Source: Pseudarthrobacter psychrotolerans (lineage in GTDB: Bacteria > Actinomycetota > Actinomycetes > Actinomycetales > Micrococcaceae). From it: a stretch of DNA of 64,000 nt. The translations under genes were made by a program, and so were the position numbers. Positions 25,544 to 34,580 of the stretch are shown here, piece after piece. The notes under the pieces are model-generated. The model had not been told where the DNA came from, did not search any database, and saw nothing but the letters and a program-made list of their open reading frames with translations. Location of the stretch: assembly GCF_009911795.1 (NCBI RefSeq), contig NZ_CP047898.1:2418001-2482000 (forward strand), written 5' to 3'. Position 1 is the stretch's first letter. Each line of letters opens with the position of its first letter.

Positions 25544-25651
25544 CCAACGCTCTCTCACATCCTGCGGTAAAACCCCCAACGCTCTCTCACTTTCCTCAAG
25601 AAAGTGAGAGAGCGTCGGCGGAAAACGTACATTAAGTGAGAGAGCGTCCGG
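25544..25651. repeat. Four-armed CTCTCTCAC intergenic repeat
   Basis: Left arms at 25544 (CCAACGCTCTCTCACATCC) and 25576 (CCAACGCTCTCTCACTTTC) are followed by right arms at 25600 (GAAAGTGAGAGAGCGTCGG) and 25632 (TTAAGTGAGAGAGCGTCCGG). The inner pair forms a near-perfect hairpin. It ends five bases from the paaZ stop codon. Confidence 0.85.
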
Positions 25652-25655
25652 GGAG

Positions 25656-27758
25656 CTACTTTTCGACGAGGGTCAGGACGTCGTAGGTTGCCACGATGTC
25701 GTCGTTCTGGTTGGTCAGCAGCGCGTCCCAGGCCACCTCGCCGTACTCGTCGGTTTCGCGCGGCGTGATCTTCTTGGCCGTCAGGGTGACCCGGATGGAA
25801 TCCCCGGCAGCCACAGGTGTGATGAAGCGGAGGTTCTCCAGGCCGTAGTTGGCCAGGACCGGACCCGGCGCAGGGTCCACAAACAGTCCGGCGGCCCAGC
25901 TCAGGAGCAGGTACCCGTGCGCCACAATCCCCGGAAAGAACGGGTTGGCTTCGGCGGCTTCCTGGTTGGTGTGGGCATAGAAGGTATCGCCGGTGGAGTT
26001 CGCGAACGCCGTGATGTCCGCCAACGACACTTCACGCAGCCCGGACCGGACGGCGTCGCCGATCCGCAACGAAGCCAGGGACTTCCGGAACGGGTGCGCC
26101 CCCTCGGTCTCCACCGTGAAGTTCCGGTCCGCCCCGGTGTGCCAGAGGCCGGTGACGGCGGTGAGCATGTTGGGCGAACCCTGGATGGCGGTGCGCTGCA
26201 TGTGGTGCATGACCGAGCGGATGCCGCCCAGCTCCTCGCCGCCGCCGGCCCGGCCGGGGCCGCCGTGGACCAGGTGCGGCACCGGGGAACCGTGGCCGGT
26301 GGAGCTGCGGGCGTCCTCGCGGTTGAGCATCAGGACGCGGCCGTGGTGGGCGGCGATCCCGGTGACGAGTTCGCGGGCTACGGCCGGATCGTTGGTGCAG
26401 ACCGATGCCACGAGGGAGCCGCCGCCCCGGGCGGCGAGGCGGACGGCGTCGGGTAGGTCCTTGTATCCGATCACCGAGGCAACCGGGCCGAACGCCTCCA
26501 GGGAGTGGATCGCGTCAGCCTCCGCGTCAGCCCAGCTCAGCACCACCGGCGACATATACGCGCCAGCATCCACCACGCCAGTGGCGCCGCCGGCAGAGGT
26601 GACGGACGGCGAATCGAGCGTTCCGTACGCAAGCTCCCCGCCGGCGTCGAGCATTGACTGCACCGCGGCGCGGACGTCGGCGAGCTGCTCAAGCGACGCC
26701 AAAGCGCCCATGGTGACACCGTCGGCGCGGGGATCCCCCAGCACCACCCGCTCATCCACGCGCATGCCGATCGCGGCGATCACCGCCGGCACCAGCTCCT
26801 GCGGGACGATGGCGCGGCGGATGGACGTGCACTTCTGGCCCGCCTTAACCGTCATTTCGGTGACCACGGACTTGATGAAGGCGTCGAATTCGGGGGTGCC
26901 CTCCACCGCATCGGGGCCCAGAATGGCGGCGTTGAGCGAGTCCGTTTCGGACGTGAACCGGACGCCGCCCTGCACCACATTGGGGTGCGACTTCAGGGAC
27001 AGCGCGGTGGACGCGGAACCGGTGAAAGCCACCAGGTCGCGGTAGTCCAGCACGTCCAGGAGTCCGCGGACGGAGCCGGAAATCAGCTGCAGCGAGCCCT
27101 TCGGCAGGATGTTGGATTCGATGATCGCCTTCACCACGGCCGCGGCCACGTACCCGGTGGGCGTGGCCGGCTTGACGATGGTGGGGACCCCTGCGAGGAA
27201 GGCGGGCGCGAGTTTCTCCAGCATGCCCCAGACCGGGAAGTTGAACGCGTTGATCTGCACCGCGACGCCGGGGATCCGCGTGTAGATGTGCTCGGCCACG
27301 AACGAACCGTCCTTGGACAGCACCTCCATGGGGCCGTCCACCACCACCTGCGAATTGGGCAGCTCGCGCCGGCCCTTGGACCCGAACGTGAAGAGGACGC
27401 CGATTCCGCCGTCGATGTCGATCATCGAGTCGATCTTGGTGGCACCGGTCTGGGCCGAAAACGTGTAGAAATGCTCGCGCCGGGCGTTCAGGTACTGCGC
27501 CAGCTCCTTGAGCTTCAGCGCGCGCTGGTGGAAGGTCAGCTTGCCCAGTTCCGCCTGTCCTGTGGTGCGGCCGTAATCCACGACGGCGGAAAGGTCCAGG
27601 CCCTCGGTACTCACCTTGGCCAGGATTTCCCCGGTGCTCGCATCCCGCACGGGGACAGCGGAGGCTGCCGAACCGGCGTCGGGCGTCCACCAGGAATCCT
27701 GTACAAAACTGGGAACGGTCTGGACGGTGTCGACTGTAGCTTCGGCAGTGGTGGTCAT
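25656..27758 (-). CDS. paaZ: Bifunctional oxepin-CoA hydrolase / semialdehyde dehydrogenase PaaZ
   Basis: This 700-residue fusion enzyme opens the oxepin-CoA ring and oxidises the resulting aldehyde with NADP. The aldehyde dehydrogenase half (about 1-530) has the active-site Cys310 in KAGQKCTSIRRA and Glu271 in FTSETDSL. The C-terminal MaoC-type hydratase half (about 560-700) carries DTFYAHTNQEAA and FPGIVAHGYLLLSW. Length and order match family members. ATG 27758 has GGAAGGA upstream. It diverges from a thioesterase gene, with a TetR-type operator between them. Confidence 0.95.
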   Translation of the reverse strand: MTTTAEATVDTVQTVPSFVQDSWWTPDAGSAASAVPVRDASTGEILAKVSTEGLDLSAVVDYGRTTGQAELGKLTFHQRALKLKELAQYLNARREHFYTFSAQTGATKIDSMIDIDGGIGVLFTFGSKGRRELPNSQVVVDGPMEVLSKDGSFVAEHIYTRIPGVAVQINAFNFPVWGMLEKLAPAFLAGVPTIVKPATPTGYVAAAVVKAIIESNILPKGSLQLISGSVRGLLDVLDYRDLVAFTGSASTALSLKSHPNVVQGGVRFTSETDSLNAAILGPDAVEGTPEFDAFIKSVVTEMTVKAGQKCTSIRRAIVPQELVPAVIAAIGMRVDERVVLGDPRADGVTMGALASLEQLADVRAAVQSMLDAGGELAYGTLDSPSVTSAGGATGVVDAGAYMSPVVLSWADAEADAIHSLEAFGPVASVIGYKDLPDAVRLAARGGGSLVASVCTNDPAVARELVTGIAAHHGRVLMLNREDARSSTGHGSPVPHLVHGGPGRAGGGEELGGIRSVMHHMQRTAIQGSPNMLTAVTGLWHTGADRNFTVETEGAHPFRKSLASLRIGDAVRSGLREVSLADITAFANSTGDTFYAHTNQEAAEANPFFPGIVAHGYLLLSWAAGLFVDPAPGPVLANYGLENLRFITPVAAGDSIRVTLTAKKITPRETDEYGEVAWDALLTNQNDDIVATYDVLTLVEK

Positions 27759-27806
27759 CGTTGACGGGTCCTTCCAATAGGGGGACAAAACGCGGCCAAG
27801 GCTTTA

Positions 27807-27829
27807 CTGACCGTCCGTTCGGTAATATG
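27807..27829. promoter_or_regulatory. TetR-type operator between paaZ and the divergent thioesterase
   Basis: CTGACCGTCCGTTCGGTAAT includes ACCGTCCGTTCGGTA (27810-27824). It lies 49 bases from the paaZ start and 62 from the other start, so one bound dimer could control both directions. Confidence 0.7.
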
Positions 27830-27890
27830 TCTACAGTACATGACTGTGCTGTACTGCACACTGGAAGTTCCGCCTCGCCAAAGGAGACCC

Positions 27891-28337
27891 ATGACCGCCG
27901 TATCCCCGGACGCCGCCGCGCCGGACGCCACTGCCCATGGCGCCACCCCGTGGAAGATCGTCCTCGGCGAGCTCGACGAGAAGATGGGAGTGAAAATCCT
28001 GGAGGAATCGGTGGAGCGCGTGGTGGCGACGATGCCTGTGGAGGGCAACAGGCAGTCGTTCGGGTTGCTGCACGGCGGCGCGTCCCTGGCGGTGGGCGAG
28101 GCCGTGGGCTCCTGGGCGGCCGTGATCCACGCCAGCACGTTGGGGAAAACTGCCGTGGGGGTGGACGTCTCCGCGACGCATCACCGCTCCGCACGCGAAG
28201 GCCAGATCACCATCACTGCCACGCCCATCCACCTCGGCGGCACCCTGACCACGCACGAGGTCCTGATCACCAACGACGCCGGCCAGCGCCTCTGCACGCT
28301 GCGCATCACCAATCTGCTGATGAAGCCGAAGAAGTAG
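27891..28337 (+). CDS. Hotdog-fold acyl-CoA thioesterase (PaaI/menI-like)
   Basis: This 148-residue protein shows the loop and helix QSFGLLHGGASLAVGEAVGSW and the strand GVDVSATHHRSAREGQI of the 4-hydroxybenzoyl-CoA/PaaI thioesterase group. AAGGAG lies directly upstream of ATG 27891. It diverges from paaZ and shares its operator region, so a role in recycling CoA during phenylacetate breakdown is likely. An alternative is the DHNA-CoA thioesterase of menaquinone synthesis, whose family is similar; three men genes are in this window but far away. Confidence 0.85.
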   Translation: MTAVSPDAAAPDATAHGATPWKIVLGELDEKMGVKILEESVERVVATMPVEGNRQSFGLLHGGASLAVGEAVGSWAAVIHASTLGKTAVGVDVSATHHRSAREGQITITATPIHLGGTLTTHEVLITNDAGQRLCTLRITNLLMKPKK

Positions 28338-28358
28338 CCGTCCACCACCCTCCCTCCG

Positions 28359-28419
28359 GTTGCTCTATCACTCAACGTCGCCATTCCACGCTGATGACGA
28401 CGTTAAGTGATAGATCAAC
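28359..28419. repeat. Intergenic hairpin, GTTGCTCTATCACT family (copy 2)
   Basis: GTTGCTCTATCACTCAACG and CGTTAAGTGATAGATCAAC pair with two mismatches and continue into TCG/CGA. The stop codon of the leftward protease gene (TGA, 28417-28415) lies inside the right arm. Confidence 0.87.
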
Positions 28420-31128
28420 TTGGGGTGGGGCGCTGCCGCTTCCGCCGCTTCGCCAACACCAGGAACACGCCGCCGACGGCGAGCGCACCGGCCGCCAGTC
28501 CGCCGAACAGAATCAGCCCGGACGCCCCGGTGGTGGCCAGGTTTGCCGCCCGGCTGTCACCCAGCGGACGTACGACGGCGGCGTTGTCACCTGCCGGAGG
28601 CACCGCGCCGGTCGCGGCTGGTACCCCAGCCGGCACGGCAGCAGCAGGGACCACTACTGGCGCCGGAGCGTCAATGACGAACGTCGCAACAGCCGGGGCA
28701 GAAGCGATCCCTTCAACAGACCCCGTCACTGACAACACATGTGTCCCAAGGGCCAACCCGGCGGGGAACGGCACGTTCCATCCTCCGCCAACGACCAGCG
28801 CCAGCGGAGCCACGGTACGCGCCACAGACCTCGACCCGGTTCCACCCCCCGCTGTTGCACCGGACAGGGGAATGCCGTCAATGGACACCGTCACCTCTGC
28901 GCCGTTAACGCCGCTTCCTGAAATGCTTTCCGGCAGAGCGTCTTGCCGGAGGTGTAGCCCGTTAGAGATGCTGGAAATGATTAGAGCCGGCGGGGTTACG
29001 GTAAAGGTTTCAGTGACCGCAGGGCTGTCGGTTAGGCCCGTATAGGACAGCACGGCCGTCACGTTCACTTTCCCGAAGGCTGCGGGTCCGGTCAGGGGAA
29101 CCGACCATTGGCCGTCCGGCCCGACAAATCCGGACCCTGTGACGTCGCCCGTGAGAGTCACTGTGGACCCAGGCGTTCCCGTACCGGCAACACTCTTCAG
29201 TTCCGGGAGCGCGTCCGCCGCCGAAGTCGTGAATACGGGGGTGTTAAGGTACTCCGGAGCGACGATGGCCGTCAGCGCTACGGTGCCCGAGCGGCTGAAG
29301 CCGTTGACGGATTCCGCCGAAAAAGTGAATGTCCCGGGCACCTCTGGCGCGGTGAAGGACCAGTTGCCTGCGGCGTCCACAGGAACTTCGAGTGGCTGCC
29401 GGCCAGCCAGCGTAACGCGCACCTTCGAATTAGCGGCCACGGAAGAGGCCGGCGCCGCGGCCACACGTCCTGTCACGTCGGCCCCGGCAGCGAATGTCAG
29501 GTTGGCGGGTGCAACGAGTTCAGGCTTGTTGAGGAACAGCTGGACCTGCACTCCACCAGGGATCGTGGCGATGGAGTCCTCGAGGGTGGCGGCAATTGCC
29601 AGGGTCTGTGCCCCCTTGAGGTTTTCGGCTCCGGTGTGGGTGCCGACAGCAAAATTGCCACTTATCCACGGGCCGCCTGAGTCGCCGCCGGCTGACTTTA
29701 CCGATGTCGAATCGAAGGCGCGGACTGGCCGGAGGTCGTTGTCATAGTTCGGAGGGACGCTGTTCCGTCCCGGCATCATCCAGATCCCAACTGAATCAAC
29801 GGCGCCGCACTTCCACCCCGTGGTGCGCCCAGACCGGCATACCTTCTGGCCCTGGAACGGCGCCGTAGTTCCGACGATCCTGACCGGGTCCGGGGTTATG
29901 GTGTTGCCCCAGGTGGTGGCGGCCGGCTGAAGGTTCAGCCCGGGGGCGATGTCCTGGATGACGGCGATGTCAGTGCCGACACTGGATCCTGCCGCTGTGG
30001 CTGCCGAGTTGCTCGGGCCGCCGAATTGGCTGAACCCGAAAATGCCGAGCGGGGCGAGGGGTCGCACCAGGGAAGTAGTGGACCCGGCAGCCGGAGCCGA
30101 GGTGGGGGGTTCGATGCCAGCGGCTTTGGCCAAGCCGTCCTCGGCGCAGTGTCCAGCAGTCAGGACCAGCGGCAGTCCGGTGGGGCTGAACGCGCCAAAG
30201 CCCGCCGAGCAGATGGCCAGGTTGTCAGCAAAGTATCCCTGTCCGCCGAAGATGTCGTCCTCGGTTTTGACGGCGGCACCCTTTTCCAGCTGAACATTGG
30301 CGTAGCGCGCCACGAACTGCGCGGGGGTTAACTTGCCGGGATCGGCCGACGCCGGTGCGGACGCCTCCGCGGCGGGCTGGCTGTCCTGGGTTGCCGAGAC
30401 CTCTGATTCCGGGGTGTTGACGGAACCTGTACGGATAACAAAGTGCCCGTCCGTGTAGGTGACTGCCTGGAGCCCCTGGGTTCCCACGTCACGAACGTAG
30501 GCCTGGAACAGCTGATCAATGTTCCCAGCGACCAACTCGGGCTCCACTACAGCGGGAACCGACGGGACTGCGGTGGGTACTGGAGGCGTGGCAGCCGCCG
30601 TTTCGGGAACCGGCGTTGCCGCAACTGAAGTTGGAGGGGACACCAACACGAAGTCGACGGGGCCGGGCTGGTTCAGCTCATCCACCCTGGCCTGCAGGGC
30701 GGAGCCTGCCCCTTCAACCATGATTTCGCCGGCCTGCAGGCGGATGCCCACATAGCCAGGGAGCGCACGCAAGGAATCCGCAGCGTCAGCTGCCCGCCGG
30801 CCAAGCTCCCCGGCCGCATTGAATTCCGCCAAGCTCATGCCGAGATCCCGACGGACCGCTTCGGAGAGGCCTGCGGCGGAGGGGCCCCTGCCAGAGCGCC
30901 TCCCGCCGGATCTCCAGAATCCAAAACCCCGGCACCGCTGAGGTGAGCGTCGCCAACCCCGGAACCACCCGCCGTCGGGCTTTCCGAAACCGCAGACGGC
31001 TCAACAGCCGGCTGTTCAACAGCCCATGCGGGCACAGCCCCAAGCCCCACCGAAAGTGCCACTCCGGCAGCCGCTGCTGCTGCAAATACACGTTTCAAAC
31101 TGTGTGCCGTCACTTTCGTTCTATTCAT
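28415..31128 (-). CDS. Exported, wall- or membrane-anchored trypsin-like serine protease, with a frameshift
   Basis: A signal peptide (MNRTKVTAHSLKRVF then an alanine-rich core ending AWA) is followed by a propeptide region like that of alpha-lytic proteases (GLSEAVRRDLGMSLAEF). The S1 domain has its His in LTAGHCAED, Asp in GTDIAVIQD and Ser in SAGGDSGGPW. Several Ig-like beta repeats follow, then LATTGASG, a membrane helix and KRRKRQR, a sortase-like or membrane anchor. The signal peptide part and the rest are in different frames; one extra base in the GGGG/CCCC run at 30881-30888 joins them into 904 residues. The start overlaps the upstream gene by eight bases. Confidence 0.85.
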
Positions 31129-31369
31129 CTGTATCGCTCCGCCGTGCCACGTACGCTGCGACCACCGCGGCCAGGCACGTAACTGCCCCGCCTACCATCA
31201 GGAAGATCTGGCCTGGGAGCCACTCGCCGTCGACGGTCCCGTCGCCGAGCCCGAAGTTCTCGTCCGTAGTCCCGAAATCTGACGCGAGGACGGCCCAGAA
31301 CGGCCCTGCGACAAGCATCACCGCTCCCGCCACCGCGAGCGACGCTGCCACGTACTTTATGGAATTCAT
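31121..31369 (-). CDS. Small two-helix membrane protein (82 aa)
   Basis: Helices span about residues 6-30 (VAASLAVAGAVMLVAGPFWAV) and 54-75 (QIFLMVGGAVTCLAAVVAAYV), with a short acidic loop between them. The start overlaps the stop of the phosphatase gene (ATGA), and its own end overlaps the protease start, so three genes are tightly coupled. The function is unknown; a role in export or anchoring of the protease is only a guess. Confidence 0.75.
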   Translation of the reverse strand: MNSIKYVAASLAVAGAVMLVAGPFWAVLASDFGTTDENFGLGDGTVDGEWLPGQIFLMVGGAVTCLAAVVAAYVARRSDTDE

Positions 31370-32118
31370 GGCGCCACCCGGCTGCCGAGCAGGTTCAGGA
31401 CGGCGCCCAGTTCGGCCTCGGACAGGCCGTTGCGCAGGAGGAAGGTGCGCGTGTCCAGTTCCCGGACAAACTCCACCACCGTCCGGCCTCGCCGCTCAAG
31501 CAGGGGTGTCAGTTCAGCGTCGTCGAGGTAGCGTTCGCCGGCATGGGGCGGGCCGTGGGTCCGGAAGCGTTCGTTGATGCCGCGGGCGGCTTTGGCGTAA
31601 CCGTCGGCGATGCGTTCGTCCGGGTCGCCGACAAGGTCCTGCAGCATGGCCGCCACCATTCCGCTGCGGTCCCGGCCCGCCGCGCAATGAACGACGACGC
31701 CGGCTTCGGCGCCTGTCTCGGCTGCCCCGACAGCTCGGAACACCGCCACGAACTTCGCCGGGTAAAGCCGGACATTGTGCAGATAGTGGGCGGGGTCGTT
31801 GAGGTAGGGACCGCAGACGGCGGTGAACCGGGGATCGTCGGGTTCTTCTGTGGGTGCCGAGACGATCCTGATGCCGGACCGGGCCGATTCGGGCACGTCA
31901 GGGTCGGTGTCCCGGCGCCGCGCTTCACGGGAGTTACGGAGATCAATCACGGTGCGGACGCCGTCGTCGTACGCCTGCCGCCAACCTGCCGCGGTGAGCC
32001 ATTCACGGCGGCCCATCCGATAGACGCGGCCGGCAACGTGCCACGCATTCACGGCTCCGTCCCAGCCCACGGCTCCCCCTGTCGTCTCCACCCGGACAGC
32101 TAACCACAAAGCCGCCAT
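31366..32118 (-). CDS. Tyrosine-protein phosphatase family protein
   Basis: This protein of about 250 residues contains the phosphatase loop HCAAGRDRSG (Cys nucleophile and Arg), the general layout of bacterial Y_phosphatase3 proteins, and FRVYRMGRREWL-like N-terminal sequence (GRVYRMGRREWLTAAG). It may act on phosphotyrosine, phosphoserine or phosphoinositide. The start is uncertain: ATG 32118, an upstream ATG 32160 and a downstream GTG are all possible. It overlaps the next gene by four bases and begins the coupled trio with the protease. Confidence 0.82.
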   Translation of the reverse strand: MAALWLAVRVETTGGAVGWDGAVNAWHVAGRVYRMGRREWLTAAGWRQAYDDGVRTVIDLRNSREARRRDTDPDVPESARSGIRIVSAPTEEPDDPRFTAVCGPYLNDPAHYLHNVRLYPAKFVAVFRAVGAAETGAEAGVVVHCAAGRDRSGMVAAMLQDLVGDPDERIADGYAKAARGINERFRTHGPPHAGERYLDDAELTPLLERRGRTVVEFVRELDTRTFLLRNGLSEAELGAVLNLLGSRVAP

Positions 32119-32266
32119 CGCCCGCACGCGCCAAGTAGGTAGCCGGGCAGGTAGCGGCACAGAAAATCGAGTACTCCGAGCCCGTGATGGGCTTGTGCGT
32201 GGGGCGTACGGTGACTGTTACATGCCTGTGTTATTTGTTCAATCGATAGTCAAAAGGGGAAATTCG

Positions 32267-33076
32267 ATGGCACCTTCAGCAGCACGACGGCGGCGCTCGG
32301 CTTTTGCAGCCGGCCTCGCCACCATGGCAATGGCTTTGGGCTTCGCGGCCGTCCCGGCCGAGGCGGCGCCACCGCCGAAGGCGGACTATGTGGCGTTGGG
32401 AGACTCCTACGCCGCCGGGCAAGGCGCGGCACCTTACACGGACCGGACCTGCTTCGTGAGTCGCAAGGGATATCCGGCAATTGCTAACAACCTCCGGGAT
32501 ATCCGGCTGACGGCGAACGCAGGGTGCTCCGGTCAGGTGACTGCGGACGTCATCGCTGACGCGCAGGCAACGGTGGACAGCGGCACGGAAATAGTTACGG
32601 TCACGGTCGGCGGAAACGACCTCGGCACAACCAACGTACTTTTGTCCTGCCTGCCAGCGCCGACCCCAGACTGCGCGGGCGCCTTGGCAACAGTCCAAAC
32701 AAAGCTCACTGACGGCAGCCTCGCCTCGTCGCTGGCAGGGGTGGTGGCCGCCATCCGGTCGAAGTCCCTTACCGCCAAGATCGTCTTCACGGGATACCCG
32801 CGGCTCTTCGCCCCCGATCACGCGTTCGCCGCGGTGGCGAATCCTTTGGCCGATGGGCTGAACGGTGTCATCGCCGGCGTCGCCCTTCAAACAGGGTCAC
32901 AATTCGTGGACGTGGCGCCTGCCTTCGCGACCCATGGCATTGGTTCGGCAGAACCGTGGATCAATTTCAGCGCGGCAGGCGTCCTGGACCCGGCCAATTT
33001 CCACCCGAACGGAGAGGGCTATCGGCACGGCTACTACGCCTCACTGGTCAGCCAGCGCGCCTTCGCCCTGAACTAG
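32267..33076 (+). CDS. Secreted SGNH/GDSL hydrolase (lipase or esterase)
   Basis: This 269-residue protein has a signal peptide (RRRRSAFAAGLATMAMALG to AEA) and the SGNH blocks: GDSYAAGQG (Ser nucleophile), AGCSGQ (Gly), GGNDLG (Asn) and the C-terminal HPNGEGY (His). Such enzymes cleave acyl esters outside the cell. AAGGGGA seven bases before ATG 32267 decides the start. Cysteine pairs in the mature part probably form disulfides, as in Streptomyces relatives. Confidence 0.88.
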   Translation: MAPSAARRRRSAFAAGLATMAMALGFAAVPAEAAPPPKADYVALGDSYAAGQGAAPYTDRTCFVSRKGYPAIANNLRDIRLTANAGCSGQVTADVIADAQATVDSGTEIVTVTVGGNDLGTTNVLLSCLPAPTPDCAGALATVQTKLTDGSLASSLAGVVAAIRSKSLTAKIVFTGYPRLFAPDHAFAAVANPLADGLNGVIAGVALQTGSQFVDVAPAFATHGIGSAEPWINFSAAGVLDPANFHPNGEGYRHGYYASLVSQRAFALN

Positions 33077-33083
33077 TGCGCCC

Positions 33084-33118
33084 ACTCGCCAAGCACCCCT
33101 TACGCGTGCTTGGCGAGT
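33084..33118. terminator. Bidirectional hairpin between convergent genes
   Basis: ACTCGCCAAGCA (33084-33095) and TGCTTGGCGAGT (33107-33118) form a perfect 12-base stem. It lies after the hydrolase gene and overlaps the last codons of the leftward acetyltransferase gene. Confidence 0.65.
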
Positions 33119-33708
33119 CTGTGCTCCAGCCCGTTCCGGACCATGGGCCACTCGTGCTCCAGGATTGAGAACACCACGGTGTCGCGCAGGACCCCGTCGC
33201 TGGTCCGGCGGTGGCTCCGCAGCACGCCGTCCTGCTTCGCACCGAGCCTGGCGATTGCTTCCCTGGACTGGTGGTTCAGCCAGTGCGTACAAAACTCCAC
33301 GGCGACGCAGCCCAGGGTTTCGAACGCGTGTCGCAGCAGCAGCAGCTTGGAGTCAGGGTTGGTGCCGGTGCCGTGGACTGACGCGGCGTTCCACGTGTAA
33401 CCGACCTCCACACGTGGCGTACCGGCGTCGATATTGCAGTATGTAGTCATCCCGATGATCCGTCCCGGGCCGCCCGTGGCAGGATCGATCAGCCGCGTGG
33501 TGAACGGCAGCATGGACCCCTGCTCCTGCAGGGCCAGCCTGCGGTCGATCTCCGCGGCCATCCCGTCCGGCGACGGGACAGACGTGTACCAGAGCTTCCA
33601 CAGCTCGCCATCCTGTGCGGCCGCCACCAGGCCATCATGGTGATCGTGCTTCAGCGGCTCAAGAATCACGTGCGGGCCGGTCAGGGTGAGGGGTTCAAAG
33701 AGGGTCAC
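33100..33708 (-). CDS. GNAT family N-acetyltransferase
   Basis: This 202-residue protein of the RimJ/RimL type begins LTLTGPHVILEPLKHDHHDGL and continues through RIIGMTTYCNIDA, VEVGYTWNAASVHGTGTNPDSKLLLLRHAFE (acetyl-CoA site) and REAIARLGAKQDGVLRSH. The substrate is unknown. GTG 33708 lies nine bases after the stop of the upstream 3-hydroxyacyl-CoA dehydrogenase gene with AGGA before it, so it is the last gene of the paa cluster transcript, though probably unrelated in function. Confidence 0.87.
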   Translation of the reverse strand: MTLFEPLTLTGPHVILEPLKHDHHDGLVAAAQDGELWKLWYTSVPSPDGMAAEIDRRLALQEQGSMLPFTTRLIDPATGGPGRIIGMTTYCNIDAGTPRVEVGYTWNAASVHGTGTNPDSKLLLLRHAFETLGCVAVEFCTHWLNHQSREAIARLGAKQDGVLRSHRRTSDGVLRDTVVFSILEHEWPMVRNGLEHRLAKHA

Positions 33709-33717
33709 CCGGAAATC

Positions 33718-34578
33718 CTACTCAGCCCAGTCGAAGAATCCCTTGCCGGTCTTCCGTCCCAGCTCTCCGCGGGCCACTTTGTCCTTGAGGATCTGCGGCG
33801 GGGCGAAGCGTTCCCCCAGCGTGGAATGCAGGTACTCGGCGATGCCCAGCCGCACGTCCAGGCCCACAATGTCCGTGGTTCTCAGCGGGCCTGTGGGATG
33901 TTTGTAGCCCAGGACCATGGCGGCGTCGATGTCGGCCGCGGATGCCACCCCCTCCTCGACCATGCGCATCGCCTCCAGCGCGATGGCAACGCCCAGCCGT
34001 GAGGAGGCAAAGCCCGGTGCGTCATTGACGACGACGGCGGTCTTGCCGAGTGCCTCGACCCACCTTTTCGCCGCCTCCGCCAGGTCCGGGGACGTCTGCT
34101 CGCCGAGCACCACTTCAATGAGGGTGGAGGCCGGGACTGGGTTGAAAAAATGCAGGCCGAGGAAGTGCTGCGGGCGCTTGAGTTCGCGGGCCAGTCCGTT
34201 GACGGACAGGGACGACGTGTTGGAGGCGAGGTACGCATCCGCGGCCAGACGCTCTTCGATGCCGCGGAGCGAGGTGACCTTCAGGTCCCACTCTTCGGGC
34301 ACGGCTTCCACCACCAGCCGGCGGTCCTTGAAGTCGTCGTAATCCACCGTGACATTGAGCCGCGACACCATCTCATCCAGGTTGCCGTCTGTGGCTCCGC
34401 GTTCGATGCTCTTGGCGGCGGCGGATTCGACACGTTCGCGGGCGGCTTCGGCGGACGCTTCATCGCGCTCCACCACCAGGACGTTGGCCCCGTTGATCAG
34501 GAACGCGTGGGCGATCCCGGCGCCCATGCGGCCGCCGCCGAGGACGCCGACGGTGGAGGGAAGGTTTGGGTTGGTCAT
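33718..34578 (-). CDS. paaH: 3-Hydroxyacyl-CoA dehydrogenase (PaaH-like)
   Basis: This 286-residue NAD enzyme oxidises 3-hydroxyadipyl-CoA or 3-hydroxybutyryl-CoA. The Rossmann motif GVLGGGRMGAGIAHAF lies at residues 11-26. LASNTSSLSV, the catalytic HFFNPVPASTLIEVV segment and the C-terminal helical domain (KHPTGPLRTTDIVGLDVRL) are all present. It follows the enoyl-CoA hydratase gene by two bases and lies in an operon with the thiolase, which supports the phenylacetate beta-oxidation role. Confidence 0.9.
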   Translation of the reverse strand: MTNPNLPSTVGVLGGGRMGAGIAHAFLINGANVLVVERDEASAEAARERVESAAAKSIERGATDGNLDEMVSRLNVTVDYDDFKDRRLVVEAVPEEWDLKVTSLRGIEERLAADAYLASNTSSLSVNGLARELKRPQHFLGLHFFNPVPASTLIEVVLGEQTSPDLAEAAKRWVEALGKTAVVVNDAPGFASSRLGVAIALEAMRMVEEGVASAADIDAAMVLGYKHPTGPLRTTDIVGLDVRLGIAEYLHSTLGERFAPPQILKDKVARGELGRKTGKGFFDWAE

Positions 34579-34580
34579 GG

